The notes below the pieces were generated by a model. That model did not search any database and was not told the origin of the DNA. It was given only the letters and a program-made list of their open reading frames with translations. DNA of 64,000 bases. It comes from Lentzea tibetensis (GTDB lineage Bacteria > Actinomycetota > Actinomycetes > Mycobacteriales > Pseudonocardiaceae). This document shows positions 16,264-24,523 of this stretch, piece by piece. The translations under genes were made by a program, and so were the position numbers. Position 1 is the first letter of the stretch. The number at the start of each line of letters is the position of its first letter. The stretch covers positions 79,744 to 143,743 of the forward strand of contig NZ_VOBR01000024.1 in NCBI RefSeq assembly GCF_007845675.1. Reading direction: 5' to 3'.

Positions 16264-17148
16264 ATGAGTTTCGACAACGCTTACGAGTCGCTGCTCGGGC
16301 ACGAGGACGCGCATTGGGCCTTCGGCACCGGCTTCGCCGAGGCGCTGGTCGGCGTCAACCGCGAGTTCCCATCCACTGTGGACCGTGCGGACATCGCGGC
16401 GTACTGCCTGATGCTCGGTGACGACGCGCTGATCATGGCGCAGCGCCTCGCCGAGTGGTGCTCGCGCGCCCCTGAGCTCGAGGAGGACATCGCGCTGTCG
16501 AACATCGCGCTGGACCTGCTCGGCCAGGCGCGGCTGCTGCTGACCCGCGCGGGCGAGGTGCTGGAGCGCGACGAGGACTCGCTGGCGTTCCTGCGCGACG
16601 AGCGCGAGTTCCGCAACGTGCACCTGGTCGAGATCGACTGCGGTCCCGGTCCTGGCGGCGACTTCGGCACGACCATCGCGCGCCTGCTGGTGTTCTCGTC
16701 GTGGCGGCTGGCGTTGTTCTCCCGGTTGCGCGGCTCCGCCGACCCCGTCTTGGCGGCGATCGCGGAGAAGGGCCTCAAGGAGCTGGCCTACCACCGCGAC
16801 CACGCGGCCCAGTGGGCTGTTCGCCTCGGTGACGGCACCGACGAGTCGCACCGGCGCATGCAGGCCGGTCTGGAGCGCGTCTGGCCGTTCGTCGACGAGC
16901 TGTTCCTCGCGCACCCCGTCGAGGCGAAGCTGTCCGGTGTCGCGGTGCCGTCCGCCGAACTGCGGTCCGAAGTGGAAGGTGTGCTGGAGGCCGTGTTCTC
17001 GGCTTCCGGCTTGACGCGTCCCGCTGACGTCCCGACCGCGCGGGTGGCCGGGATGGCCGGTCGCGACGGCGTGCACACCGAGGCCATGGGCTTCCTGCTC
17101 GCCGAGATGCAGCACCTGCACCGCTCCCTGCCGGGTGCGACGTGGTGA
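16264..17148 (+). CDS. paaC: Phenylacetyl-CoA epoxidase structural subunit PaaC
   Basis: The predicted protein has 294 residues. It is the inactive ferritin-like partner of PaaA that forms the PaaAC heterodimer. Typical segments are YCLMLGDDALIMAQRLAEWCSRAPELEEDIALSNIALDLLGQAR and ELAYHRDHAAQWAVRLGDGTDESHRRMQ. A good ribosome site (GGAGGGG) precedes ATG 16264. It overlaps paaD by seven bases. Confidence 0.95.
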   Translation: MSFDNAYESLLGHEDAHWAFGTGFAEALVGVNREFPSTVDRADIAAYCLMLGDDALIMAQRLAEWCSRAPELEEDIALSNIALDLLGQARLLLTRAGEVLERDEDSLAFLRDEREFRNVHLVEIDCGPGPGGDFGTTIARLLVFSSWRLALFSRLRGSADPVLAAIAEKGLKELAYHRDHAAQWAVRLGDGTDESHRRMQAGLERVWPFVDELFLAHPVEAKLSGVAVPSAELRSEVEGVLEAVFSASGLTRPADVPTARVAGMAGRDGVHTEAMGFLLAEMQHLHRSLPGATW

Positions 17149-17639
17149 CGACCGCGCTGGAGATCGCCTCCCGCGTCAGGGACCCGGAGCTGCCGGTGCT
17201 GACGCTGGCGGATCTCGGCGTGCTGCGGTCGGTCTCCGAGTCGTCGGACGGCAGCGTCGTCGTGACCATCACGCCCACGTACACGGGCTGTCCCGCGCTC
17301 GACGAGATGGGCGCCGACCTGCGGCGTTCGCTGGTCGCCGCCGGCTACTCGTCGGTCGAGGTGCGCACGGCGCTGTCGCCGGCGTGGACGACGGACTGGA
17401 TCACCGACGAGGGCCGTCGCAAGCTGCAGGAGGCGGGCATCGCGCCGCCGTCGAAGCTGGGCCCGCAGGCCGTCGGCCCGGTGCCGCTGAACCTGACGCC
17501 GCCGTCGCGCCGCGTGCTGTGCCCGCGCTGCTCGTCGCCGCGCACCGAGGAGGTGTCCCGCTTCGGTTCGACCGCCTGCAAGGCGCTGCGCCGCTGCGCG
17601 GACTGCCTCGAGCCCTTCGAGCACGTCAAGGAGATCTGA
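17142..17639 (+). CDS. paaD: PaaD, MIP18/DUF59-family maturation factor of the PaaABCE complex
   Basis: The predicted protein has 165 residues. The N-terminal DUF59 domain (VRDPELPVLTLADLGVLRSV, TPTYTGCPALDEMGADL) is the iron-sulfur assembly module. The C-terminus has a zinc-ribbon-like CPRCSS and CKALRRCADC. PaaD is thought to help assemble the metal centres of the epoxidase. It lies inside the operon, overlapping paaC and directly followed by paaE. Confidence 0.93.
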   Translation: MVTTALEIASRVRDPELPVLTLADLGVLRSVSESSDGSVVVTITPTYTGCPALDEMGADLRRSLVAAGYSSVEVRTALSPAWTTDWITDEGRRKLQEAGIAPPSKLGPQAVGPVPLNLTPPSRRVLCPRCSSPRTEEVSRFGSTACKALRRCADCLEPFEHVKEI

Positions 17640-18680
17640 GTGTCGCGCCGGGCGGAGTTCCACAAGCTGACGGTGTCGAAGGTCGACCGGCTGTGCGACG
17701 ACGCGGTCGCGGTCACCTTCGACGTCCCCACCGGTGTGTCCGAGGACTTCGCGTTCTCCGCGGGTCAGTACCTGACCCTGCGCAACGGCGACGAGCGCCG
17801 CTCGTACTCGATCTGCGCGCCCTCCGGCACCGCGCCGCGCATCGGCGTCCGCCGGGTCACCGACGGCCTGTTCTCGACGTGGCTGGTCGACCGCCTCGCG
17901 CCCGGTGACGTGGTCGAGGTGCTGCCGCCGCTGGGCAAGTTCACCCCGTCCGCCGAGGGCACCCACCACGGCTTCGTGGTCGCAGGCTCGGGCATCACGC
18001 CCGCGCTGTCCATCGCGTCCACCGTGCTCGCCACGGGCGCGCGCGTGACCCTGCTCTACGGCAACCGCCGCACCGACACCGTGATGTTCGCCGACGAGCT
18101 GGCCGACCTGAAGGACCGCTACCCGTCGACGTTCCAGCTGATCCACGTCCTGTCCCGCGAGCCGCGCGACGTCGAGCTGTTCTCCGGCAGGCTGGACGGC
18201 GCCAAGCTCGAGGCGCTCTTCTCGACGGTCGTGCCGGTCGACGACATCGACCAGTGGTGGCTGTGCGGTCCGTACGGCCTGGTCACCGAGGCCACGGCGG
18301 TGCTGTCCGCGCGCGGCGTGGCTCCTGAGTCCGTGCACCACGAGCTGTTCTACGTCGACGAGCCGCCGCCCCCGCCGCGCCGGGTCGAGGAGCGCCTGGA
18401 GTCCGCGGCGTCCGTGACGGTCGTGCTGGACGGCAAGTCGACCACCCTCGACCTGCCGCCGGACGAGCCGATCCTGGACGCGGCCCAGCGCGTGCGCGCC
18501 GACCTCCCGTTCGCCTGCAAGGGCGGCGTCTGCGGCACCTGCCGGGCATTGGTGACCGATGGTTCGGTGGAGATGCGCCGCAACTACGCGTTGGACCCCA
18601 GCGAGGTCGAAGCCGGATTCGTGCTCACCTGCCAGGCCGTTCCCACTTCTTCGGAAGTGACCGTCGACTTCGACGCGTGA
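17640..18680 (+). CDS. paaE: Phenylacetyl-CoA epoxidase reductase subunit PaaE
   Basis: The predicted protein has 346 residues and three domains. A FAD-binding barrel (RRSYSICAPSG) is followed by an NAD(P)-binding domain (VVAGSGITPALSIASTVL ... WWLCGPYGLV) and a C-terminal plant-type [2Fe-2S] ferredoxin domain with CKGGVCGTCRALV and a later Cys in LTCQAVP. It passes electrons from NADPH to PaaA. The start is GTG 17640, directly after the paaD stop. It is the last paa gene in the window; paaF, paaG, paaZ, paaJ and paaH are absent. Confidence 0.95.
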   Translation: MSRRAEFHKLTVSKVDRLCDDAVAVTFDVPTGVSEDFAFSAGQYLTLRNGDERRSYSICAPSGTAPRIGVRRVTDGLFSTWLVDRLAPGDVVEVLPPLGKFTPSAEGTHHGFVVAGSGITPALSIASTVLATGARVTLLYGNRRTDTVMFADELADLKDRYPSTFQLIHVLSREPRDVELFSGRLDGAKLEALFSTVVPVDDIDQWWLCGPYGLVTEATAVLSARGVAPESVHHELFYVDEPPPPPRRVEERLESAASVTVVLDGKSTTLDLPPDEPILDAAQRVRADLPFACKGGVCGTCRALVTDGSVEMRRNYALDPSEVEAGFVLTCQAVPTSSEVTVDFDA

Positions 18681-18687
18681 ATAAAGA

Positions 18688-18726
18688 TTGACGTACCTCG
18701 CGGTGTGGGTAATTATGTGTGCACAC
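18688..18726 (+). promoter_or_regulatory. Sigma-70-type promoter of the 34-codon gene
   Basis: TTGACG at 18688-18693 and TAATTA at 18710-18715 are separated by 16 bases, one of the best promoter matches in the window. A perfect 10-bp palindrome GTGTGCACAC at 18717-18726 covers the expected transcription start and may be an operator. Confidence 0.65.
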
Positions 18727-18745
18727 ACCGAGCAGAGGAGCGGTC

Positions 18746-18850
18746 ATGACGAACAAGCAGATTGCGGGGATGCGGCAACTCGCCGCCATTGCCGCGCGCT
18801 TGCTCGCCTGGCGCCTGCAGCTGCTGCTGCACCGCGGCTCCCCGCTATGA
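18746..18850 (+). CDS. 34-residue amphipathic small protein of unknown function
   Basis: ATG 18746 has a strong ribosome site (GAGGAG about 5 bases upstream), its own promoter at 18688-18715 and a textbook terminator at 18871-18912. It is therefore a complete monocistronic transcription unit for a 34-residue peptide. The sequence begins MTNKQIAGMRQLAAIAARLL and continues with AWRLQLLLHRGSPL. It is a single basic amphipathic helix rich in Ala, Leu and Arg, not long enough for a clear transmembrane span. It could be a membrane-associated peptide, a leader peptide or a toxin-like peptide. It lies immediately upstream of the two tRNA-like genes. No known family is recognised. Confidence 0.6.
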   Translation: MTNKQIAGMRQLAAIAARLLAWRLQLLLHRGSPL

Positions 18851-18870
18851 CGTAGGACGTCAAGCCTGGG

Positions 18871-18912
18871 AGCCGCCCATCGGGAAACCGATCAGGGCGG
18901 CTTTCTTTGTTT
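18871..18912 (+). terminator. Rho-independent terminator of the 34-codon gene
   Basis: AGCCGCCC (18871-18878) pairs with GGGCGGCT (18895-18902). An inner ATCGG/CCGAT stem closes on GAAA with a two-base bulge. The stem is followed by TTTCTTTGTTT. The two mini-tRNA-like genes start 22 bases later. Confidence 0.9.
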
Positions 18913-18933
18913 GGTGTCCCCATTTAATTCCTT

Positions 18934-19002
18934 ACCGGTGAGCTTCGGAAGCGGAACTGCCTCCAAAACAGTTTCCCGAGGGTTCGACTCCTTCCGCCGG
19001 TG
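18934..19002 (+). tRNA. Non-canonical tRNA-Trp-like gene (anticodon CCA) with mini D-arm
   Basis: The acceptor strands ACCGGTG (18934-18940) and CGCCGGT (18995-19001) pair fully (one G-U), with discriminator G at 19002. The D-arm is replaced by 14 nt containing a tiny hairpin GCTT-CGG-AAGC. The anticodon stem has five Watson-Crick pairs plus a C-A closing mismatch (AACTGC/ACAGTT) and loop CTCCAAA, giving anticodon CCA. That loop is identical to the one in E. coli tRNA-Trp. A 4-nt variable region and a T-arm GAGGG-TTCGACT-CCTTC follow. CCA is not encoded. Bacterial TrpRS identity features (G73, A1-U72, G5-C68, CCA) are present. It is not a normal tRNA because the D-loop GG needed for the elbow is missing. 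Confidence 0.7.
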
Positions 19003-19014
19003 CGCAGTGCAATT

Positions 19015-19083
19015 GGGGGACGCGCCGGCGCGCAGACGATCCTTGCAAGATCGTCGGGGAGGGTTCGACACCCTCGTCTTCCA
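19015..19083 (+). tRNA. Non-canonical tRNA-Ala-like gene (anticodon TGC) with mini D-arm
   Basis: The acceptor strands GGGGGAC (19015-19021) and GTCTTCC (19076-19082) pair with two G-U pairs, one of them the G3-U70 pair that identifies tRNA-Ala. The discriminator is A (19083). Fourteen nucleotides with a 3-bp mini-hairpin (GCG-CCGG-CGC) replace the D-arm. The anticodon stem has six pairs (ACGATC/GATCGT) and loop CTTGCAA, anticodon TGC. A 4-nt variable region and a perfect T-arm GAGGG-TTCGACA-CCCTC follow. Every segment length (7-14-6-7-6-4-5-7-5-7) equals that of the neighbouring Trp-like gene, so the two share one architecture. A terminator hairpin follows 17 bases later. Confidence 0.7.
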
Positions 19084-19100
19084 CTTTGTGACCGAGGCGA

Positions 19101-19125
19101 GCGGGCTCGTGCCGCACGAGCCCGC
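19101..19125. terminator. Strong hairpin terminator after the mini-tRNA pair
   Basis: GCGGGCTCGTG (19101-19111) pairs perfectly with CACGAGCCCGC (19115-19125) across a 3-nt loop. It follows the tRNA-like genes and faces the end of the convergent phosphodiesterase gene, so it can serve both. Confidence 0.8.
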
Positions 19126-19147
19126 CCCCGTCATAACCCCTGTCCGG

Positions 19148-20617
19148 TCAGCGCTTCGTGAACTGAGGCGCGTCGACCGCCCAGTACCAGTCGTTGCCCG
19201 CCTCGGAGAGCCGCCACGAGACGACCGCGCTGCGCGCACCCGCGGGCACCGCGACGTCGAGCGAGATCTGCTTGGCGAGCCCGTCCGCGGTCAACGTCTG
19301 CACGACCTTCTCCGGCCCGCCGTCGAACGACACCGACACGGTGGCGCGCTGCGAGCCGTCCTGCCGGTAGTGCGACACGTACTCGAGGCGCGCGGTGGTC
19401 GCGCCCGAGACGTCGAAGCCGGGAGAGACCAGCGTCGAGTCGAACCGGCCCGATGACGACGGCGAGCCCTTGTCGTCCCACTCGTCCGGGTCCGCCACCG
19501 CGAACACGCCGCGCGCCCGCACGTTCGCCTCGCGCTCTTGCGCCGGCGCCGTCCGCGTCCAGAAGTCGTCGGTGGTGAACGACCAGCCCTGCCACTCGGC
19601 CACCCCGGCGGGCATCGCCGTGGCGTTGCGCACCGACCAGCCCGCCGGGCCCTGGTGCGTCCAGCCGAGCACCGACGACGGCACGCCGGTCTCGTCCTGC
19701 CGCGGCTTGAGCGTCACGCCGTCGAACGCGTCGCGCGGCGCGGAGCCGATCGGGTAGCCGTCGAGCGCGGCCGGCACGCCGAGGTGGCCCAGTGCCGTCG
19801 CGGCGACGTCCACGAGCTTCGGTGCGACGGGTGGACGCGCGGCGCCGGTCGACACCACGAACGTCATCCGCTCCTCCGGCGTGTCACCGCCGTGCCCGCC
19901 CGCGGCGGTGTGGCCGTGGTCGGTGGTCACCACGATCAGCCAGTTCTCGTCGGCGTAGGACGGCCGCGACTCGACCGCGCGCAGCACCCGGCCGATGTGC
20001 GCGTCGCTCGTGCGCATCGCCTGGTCGTACTGCGGCGAGTTCGCGCCGTGCGAGTGACCCGCGATGTCGATCTCGCCGAAGTAGACGAACGACGCGTCGG
20101 CCGAGCCGGTGCGCAGCTGCTGCTCGGCGTCGGCGGCGATCTTCGCGTCGGACGGGCCGTAGCCCGCGGTGTCGCCGTCGAGCACGTACTTGCGGTCCTG
20201 GCCGGTCCGCAGGATCCGGTCGCCGATCGGCTTCCAGTCCACCGCCGCGTACGTGGCGAGCGAGGGCCGCGCCTTCTCGGCGCGTTCCAGCCAGCTCGGG
20301 TAGGACGCCAGCGCGTTGCCGCTGAACGAGTTGTCCTTGACCTTGTGCTTGTCCGGCCAGACGCCGGTGAGGATCGTCGACCAGCCGGGGCCGCTCGACG
20401 TGGTCGCCATGCCCGAGCCGTAGAGCGCGCTCGGGGCGGCGTAACCGCGTAGCGCGAGCGCGTGCAGGTTCGGCGTGTTCGCGGCCATCAGCTTGTCGTA
20501 GCGCGCGCCGTCGAGTCCGATCACCAGGACCTTCGGCGGCGGGGCGGGAGCGGCCGCGACAGGCGGCGTGACCAGCAGGGGCACCATCAGCACCAGCAGG
20601 GTGAGTGCTCTTGTCAT
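19148..20617 (-). CDS. Secreted alkaline-phosphatase-superfamily phosphodiesterase/nucleotide pyrophosphatase
   Basis: The predicted protein has 489 residues with a Sec signal peptide (MTRALTLLVLMVPLLV ... AAA). The catalytic domain shows the AlkP-superfamily metal-binding start VLVIGLDGARYDKLMAANTPNLHAL and the nucleophile segment SSGPGWSTILTGVWPDKHKV. Later metal ligands are in IDIAGHSHG and VTTDHGHTAAGGHGG. The C-terminal 150 residues form a separate beta-rich domain ending in TARLEYVSHYR ... VVSWRLSEAGNDWYWAVDAPQF, probably carbohydrate- or ligand-binding. The ATG at 20617 is chosen because it starts at the signal peptide; an in-frame TTG lies at 20641. It probably acts extracellularly on phosphodiesters; the substrate cannot be read from the sequence. 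Confidence 0.85.
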   Translation of the reverse strand: MTRALTLLVLMVPLLVTPPVAAAPAPPPKVLVIGLDGARYDKLMAANTPNLHALALRGYAAPSALYGSGMATTSSGPGWSTILTGVWPDKHKVKDNSFSGNALASYPSWLERAEKARPSLATYAAVDWKPIGDRILRTGQDRKYVLDGDTAGYGPSDAKIAADAEQQLRTGSADASFVYFGEIDIAGHSHGANSPQYDQAMRTSDAHIGRVLRAVESRPSYADENWLIVVTTDHGHTAAGGHGGDTPEERMTFVVSTGAARPPVAPKLVDVAATALGHLGVPAALDGYPIGSAPRDAFDGVTLKPRQDETGVPSSVLGWTHQGPAGWSVRNATAMPAGVAEWQGWSFTTDDFWTRTAPAQEREANVRARGVFAVADPDEWDDKGSPSSSGRFDSTLVSPGFDVSGATTARLEYVSHYRQDGSQRATVSVSFDGGPEKVVQTLTADGLAKQISLDVAVPAGARSAVVSWRLSEAGNDWYWAVDAPQFTKR

Positions 20618-20767
20618 GACAAGCAGATTTCTTGGTAGCAAAGGTTTTCGTCAATGAACCAGGAGGGTGTTCATCGACCGTTCAAACTTGTCAGTACATG
20701 TTGTTCGCCGCCGCGACGTTGTGGGCTCGCCGGTGGATCGGGCCGAGATCTGGCACGATCGCCAGCC

Positions 20768-21364
20768 ATGGGGGTTGTCGGACGTTCGGTGCTCGGCGGG
20801 TTGTTCTACGGGTCTGCGTGCGCCGCACTGGTCGCGGTCGTGGCGGTGGTGCTCGGCGAGAACAACTCCCCGGTGTGGCTGCTGGCGCTGAGCATCCCGG
20901 TGTTCGGGGTGATCTTCGGCGGCGTTCCCGGTCTGGTCGTCGGCACCGTCGTGGGCCTGGTCCGCCGGGCCGCGCAGCCGAGACCGCTCCCGTACGCCGC
21001 ACCCCAGCCCGTCGACATGTGGTCCGTGCTGGTCGACCGCTGCGCCGAGTCCACGCGCCGGGTCGCGGCAGCCGTCACGACGGTCCCCGAGTCGCTCGCG
21101 CGTGACTGGATGGAGCGCATCGCCCAGGACCTGAAGAAGGAGCTGGACGACGTCCGCGGCATCGCGCAGCTGGGCCGCGCGCTGGGAGCCGTGGACGCGC
21201 AGCACCCCGTCTACCAGCGACTCGAGGCCGCGGTGCGCGACTTCACCGCGTTCGAGAACCAGGTCGCGACGGTCGCGCTCAAGATGTTCGACCACCCCGA
21301 GCTGGACCAGGTGCGCACCGACCTGGAGTTCCTGGAGCAGCAGCTGCCGCAGCTAAGCGGCTGA
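20768..21364 (+). CDS. Small membrane protein of unknown function
   Basis: The predicted protein has 198 residues. Two hydrophobic helices at the N-terminus (about 5-28 and 35-60) are followed by a soluble helical region of about 130 residues with coiled-coil character (ARDWMERIAQDLKKELDDVRGIAQLG; ending LDQVRTDLEFLEQQLPQLSG). No family is recognised. ATG 20768 directly precedes the hydrophobic region. The gene converges with and overlaps the 3' end of the phosphatase gene at 21353 by 12 bases. Confidence 0.6.
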   Translation: MGVVGRSVLGGLFYGSACAALVAVVAVVLGENNSPVWLLALSIPVFGVIFGGVPGLVVGTVVGLVRRAAQPRPLPYAAPQPVDMWSVLVDRCAESTRRVAAAVTTVPESLARDWMERIAQDLKKELDDVRGIAQLGRALGAVDAQHPVYQRLEAAVRDFTAFENQVATVALKMFDHPELDQVRTDLEFLEQQLPQLSG

Positions 21365-22183
21365 CAGCGCGGACTGCCACCAGCCCAGCACCTCGTCCGC
21401 CGCGTCCGGCGCCGCGACCAGCAGACCGTCGAGCGGCAGCTGGGCACCCGCGCCCCGCCGGTCCAGCACGACCGCGCCGGACTCGACCGCCAGCGACACC
21501 GCGCCCGCCACGTCCCACTCGTGGTACCCGTGCAGCACGGCAGCGGCGACGTGGCCCAGCGCGACCTGCGCGACGGCCAGCGCCTTCGAGCCGAGCACGC
21601 GCACACCGGTTCCCGCGACGGCGGCCGTGGTGATGAACGTCCCCATGCCCGGCCACGGCCCGGAGCGGGTCATCTCGGTGCACACGACGAGGCTGTCGCC
21701 CTGCCGTTCGGTCAGCTTCACGGGCGTGCCGTTGGCGCGCATGCCCCGGCCGCGCGCGGCGGCGTAGATCTGGGCGCGGTACGGGTCCGCGACGACGCCG
21801 ACGACCGGGCCCCAGCGGTCGATCAGCGCCAGGCTGTAGGCGCACCACGGCATGCCCGCCGTGTAGTTGGCCGTGCCGTCGACGGGGTCGACGACCCAGC
21901 GGAACTCGGAGTCGCCGGGCACGTCGAGGTCGGTGTTCTCGCAGTACACGGGGATGTCGGGGAACTCGGCGGTCAGCACCCGCCGGGTGTGTCTCTCGAG
22001 GGTGTGGTCGGTGTCGGTCACCCAGTCGAAGGGCGACTCGTCCTCGGTGGGGCGGACACCGCGACCGGCCGTTGCCATGATGACGTCGGAGGCGTCGTTG
22101 GCGAGTCGGCCGGCCACCTCGAGCGCGATCGACACCAAGCCTGGATCGACTGGGTGCGCTGGCCGGGACGACAAGACGGTCAT
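21353..22183 (-). CDS. Inositol monophosphatase-family phosphatase
   Basis: The predicted protein has 276 residues. The family metal-binding motifs are DWVTDTDHTLE, VVDPVDGTANYTAGMPWCAYS (DPxDGT) and HEWDVAGAVSLAVESG (WDxAG). These enzymes hydrolyse inositol-1-phosphate or related sugar phosphates, and some members are histidinol phosphatases. Actinobacteria need inositol for mycothiol and phosphatidylinositol. The divergent neighbour is an mgtA-like mannosyltransferase that would use such lipids, which mildly favours an inositol role. The ATG at 22183 is accepted. Confidence 0.85.
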   Translation of the reverse strand: MTVLSSRPAHPVDPGLVSIALEVAGRLANDASDVIMATAGRGVRPTEDESPFDWVTDTDHTLERHTRRVLTAEFPDIPVYCENTDLDVPGDSEFRWVVDPVDGTANYTAGMPWCAYSLALIDRWGPVVGVVADPYRAQIYAAARGRGMRANGTPVKLTERQGDSLVVCTEMTRSGPWPGMGTFITTAAVAGTGVRVLGSKALAVAQVALGHVAAAVLHGYHEWDVAGAVSLAVESGAVVLDRRGAGAQLPLDGLLVAAPDAADEVLGWWQSALSAA

Positions 22184-22328
22184 GCCGACCTAGTTTCACC
22201 GCACCGGGTGACCGTGACACGACTACGAGATGACGCTCTGGCGATCTCCTGGTCACGACGGGTGGTGTTCAAAACGCGTTCTTCACGCGGTCACGTGGTG
22301 GTGTCCTTCGGCGTGCACCGTCTGCGGT

Positions 22329-23420
22329 GTGCGCGTCGCGATCGTGACCGAGAGCTTCCTGCCCCAGGTGAACGGGGTGACCAACTCGGTGCTCCGCGTT
22401 CTGGAGCACCTGAAGAGACTCGGCTACCAGGCGCTGGTGATCGCGCCAGGAGCCGGTGAGGACACCCACGAGGGCACGCCGGTGGTCAGAGTTCCGGCGG
22501 TCGACCTCCCGAGAGTGACGAGCCTGCCGGTCGGCGTGCCGACGCGGAAGGTGCTGAAGGCGCTGGCCGACTTCCGGCCGGACGTCGTGCACCTCGCCTC
22601 GCCGTTCGTGCTGGGTGCGCGCGGGTTGTCCGCGGCGCGCAAGCTCGGGCTGCCGACCGTCGCGGTGTACCAGACCGACGTCGCCGGGTTCGCGGGCAAC
22701 TACGGCCTCGGGCTCACCGCGCGCGCCGCGTGGCGCTGGACGAGACGTCTCCACACGCTGGCCGACCGGACCCTCGCCCCGTCGACCTGGGCCGTCGAGG
22801 CGCTGCGCAAGCACGGTGTGCCGCGCGTGCACCGGTGGGCGCGCGGTGTGGACACCGAGCTGTTCCACCCGTCCCGGCGCGATGCGGGCGACTCCGGTGA
22901 GCTCGTCGTCGGCTACGTCGGCAGGCTCGCGCCGGAGAAGCAGGTCTCGCGGCTCACCGAGCTCGCGGACGTGCCGGGTGTGAAGCTGCGGATCGTCGGT
23001 GACGGACCGGACCTGCCGATGCTGCGCCAGCAGCTGCCGAACGCCGAGTTCCTCGGGTTCCGCAAGGGCGAGGAGCTCGCCGAGGCCTACGCGTCGCTCG
23101 ACGTGTTCGTCCACACCGGACCGCACGAGACGTTCTGCCAGGCCGTCCAGGAAGCGCTCGCCTCGGGCGTGCCGGTGCTCGCGCCGGACGCGGGCGGTCC
23201 GCGCGACCTCGTCCGGCACGGCCGCACCGGGTTCCTGTTCGGCGACCGGATCACGTTGCGCGAAGGCGTGGAACGGCTGCGGGACCCGTTGCTGCGCAAG
23301 CAGTTCGGCCTCGCCGCCCGGCGGTCCGTCGCGGGCCGGACGTGGCCGAGGATCTGCGACGAGCTGATGGGGCACTACGCCGAGCTCGTCGACGTTCCCG
23401 CGGAGCATCGGGCTGCATGA
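22329..23420 (+). CDS. mgtA: GT4 glycosyltransferase, MgtA-like GDP-mannose-dependent mannosyltransferase
   Basis: The predicted protein has 363 residues. The N-terminal Rossmann domain starts [20 protein letters not shown], typical of the MgtA/PimB-like GT4 group. The C-terminal donor-binding domain contains [16 protein letters not shown] and the EX7E region [26 protein letters not shown]. In Mycobacterium the orthologue lies next to menG, as here. MgtA mannosylates glucuronosyl diacylglycerol or related lipids. The GTG at 22329 is the best start because the conserved N-terminus begins there. The next glycosyltransferase overlaps its stop (ATGA). Confidence 0.8.
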   Translation: MRVAIVTESFLPQVNGVTNSVLRVLEHLKRLGYQALVIAPGAGEDTHEGTPVVRVPAVDLPRVTSLPVGVPTRKVLKALADFRPDVVHLASPFVLGARGLSAARKLGLPTVAVYQTDVAGFAGNYGLGLTARAAWRWTRRLHTLADRTLAPSTWAVEALRKHGVPRVHRWARGVDTELFHPSRRDAGDSGELVVGYVGRLAPEKQVSRLTELADVPGVKLRIVGDGPDLPMLRQQLPNAEFLGFRKGEELAEAYASLDVFVHTGPHETFCQAVQEALASGVPVLAPDAGGPRDLVRHGRTGFLFGDRITLREGVERLRDPLLRKQFGLAARRSVAGRTWPRICDELMGHYAELVDVPAEHRAA

Positions 23421-24514
23421 GAATCGTCCAGCTCGCCAACTTCTACGGCCCGCGTTCGGGTGGTCTGCGCACCGCGCTGCACCACCTCGGAGCCGGGTAC
23501 GTCGCCGCGGGGCACGACGTGGTGCTCGTCGTGCCCGGTGCCGCGCGTGCCGACGAGGTGCTGCCCAGCGGCGTCCGCCGGATCACGCTGCCCGCCGTCA
23601 AGATCCCCGGCACCGGCGGCTACCGGGTCGTGGACCCGTGGCGCGTCAAGACGTTGCTGGAGCGGCACCGGCCGGACCGGCTCGAGGTGTCCGACCGGCT
23701 GACGCTGCGCGGAATGGGCCACTGGGCGCGGGAACGCGGCATCCCCGGCGTGGTGATCTCGCACGAACGGCTCGACCGGCTGCTGTCGTTCGTCATGCCA
23801 CCGGCGCCCGCCCGGCACGGCGCGGACTGGGCCAACGCCCGCATGGCCGCCTCGTACGACACGGTCGTGTGCACGACGTCGTTCGCGCGCGAGGAGTTCG
23901 ACCGGATCGGCGTGCGCAACGTCGCGCAGGTGCCGCTCGGGGTGGACCTGCGCACGTTCACGCCGTTGAACCACGATCGCGAACTGCGCTCGACGTTGTT
24001 GCAGGGCAAGGAATCACTTTTGGTCCACTGTGGACGTCTGTCGCCGGAGAAGCACGTCGAGCGCTCGGTGGACACGCTGGCGTCGCTGCACTCGTCCGGT
24101 GTGTCCGCGCGGCTGGTGATCGCGGGTGACGGGCCGCGGCGGGCTGCTCTGGAGAAGCGGGCCGTGGGTCTGCCGGTGACGTTCCTCGGCTTCCTCAAGT
24201 CGCGGACCGAGGTGGCGTCGCTGCTCGCGTCGGCCGACGTGTCGCTCGCGCCGGGCCCGCACGAGACGTTCGGACTCGCCGCACTGGAGGCGCTCGCGAG
24301 CGGCACACCGGTCGTGGTGTCCGAGTCGTCCGCTTTGAAGGAGATCGTCCGCCCGGCCTGCGGGGCCGCGGTCGCCGACCACGCGCCCGCGTTCGCGACG
24401 GCCGTGTCGGACCTGCTGGGCAGGAGCAGCAGGGAGGCCGCGCGGGCGCGCGCGGAGGAGTACCCGTGGGAGGCGGCGGTGGACGGGATGCTGGCCGTTT
24501 TGCGCGTCACCTAG
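23417..24514 (+). CDS. GT4 glycosyltransferase
   Basis: The predicted protein has 365 residues. GT4 fold: N-terminal [28 protein letters not shown] and a C-terminal domain with [19 protein letters not shown] and [29 protein letters not shown] (EX7E). It is translationally coupled to the preceding mgtA-like gene, so the two probably act on the same glycolipid in sequence. The donor and acceptor cannot be read from the sequence. It is followed nine bases later by menG. Confidence 0.8.
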   Translation: MRIVQLANFYGPRSGGLRTALHHLGAGYVAAGHDVVLVVPGAARADEVLPSGVRRITLPAVKIPGTGGYRVVDPWRVKTLLERHRPDRLEVSDRLTLRGMGHWARERGIPGVVISHERLDRLLSFVMPPAPARHGADWANARMAASYDTVVCTTSFAREEFDRIGVRNVAQVPLGVDLRTFTPLNHDRELRSTLLQGKESLLVHCGRLSPEKHVERSVDTLASLHSSGVSARLVIAGDGPRRAALEKRAVGLPVTFLGFLKSRTEVASLLASADVSLAPGPHETFGLAALEALASGTPVVVSESSALKEIVRPACGAAVADHAPAFATAVSDLLGRSSREAARARAEEYPWEAAVDGMLAVLRVT

Positions 24515-24523
24515 CATTCGGGC

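Noticed and set aside
18911-19456. Open frames on both strands across the two tRNA-like genes
   Set aside because: Their EGVEPSP/EGVEPSG peptides are the usual false translations of tRNA T-arms, which itself supports the tRNA-like calls.
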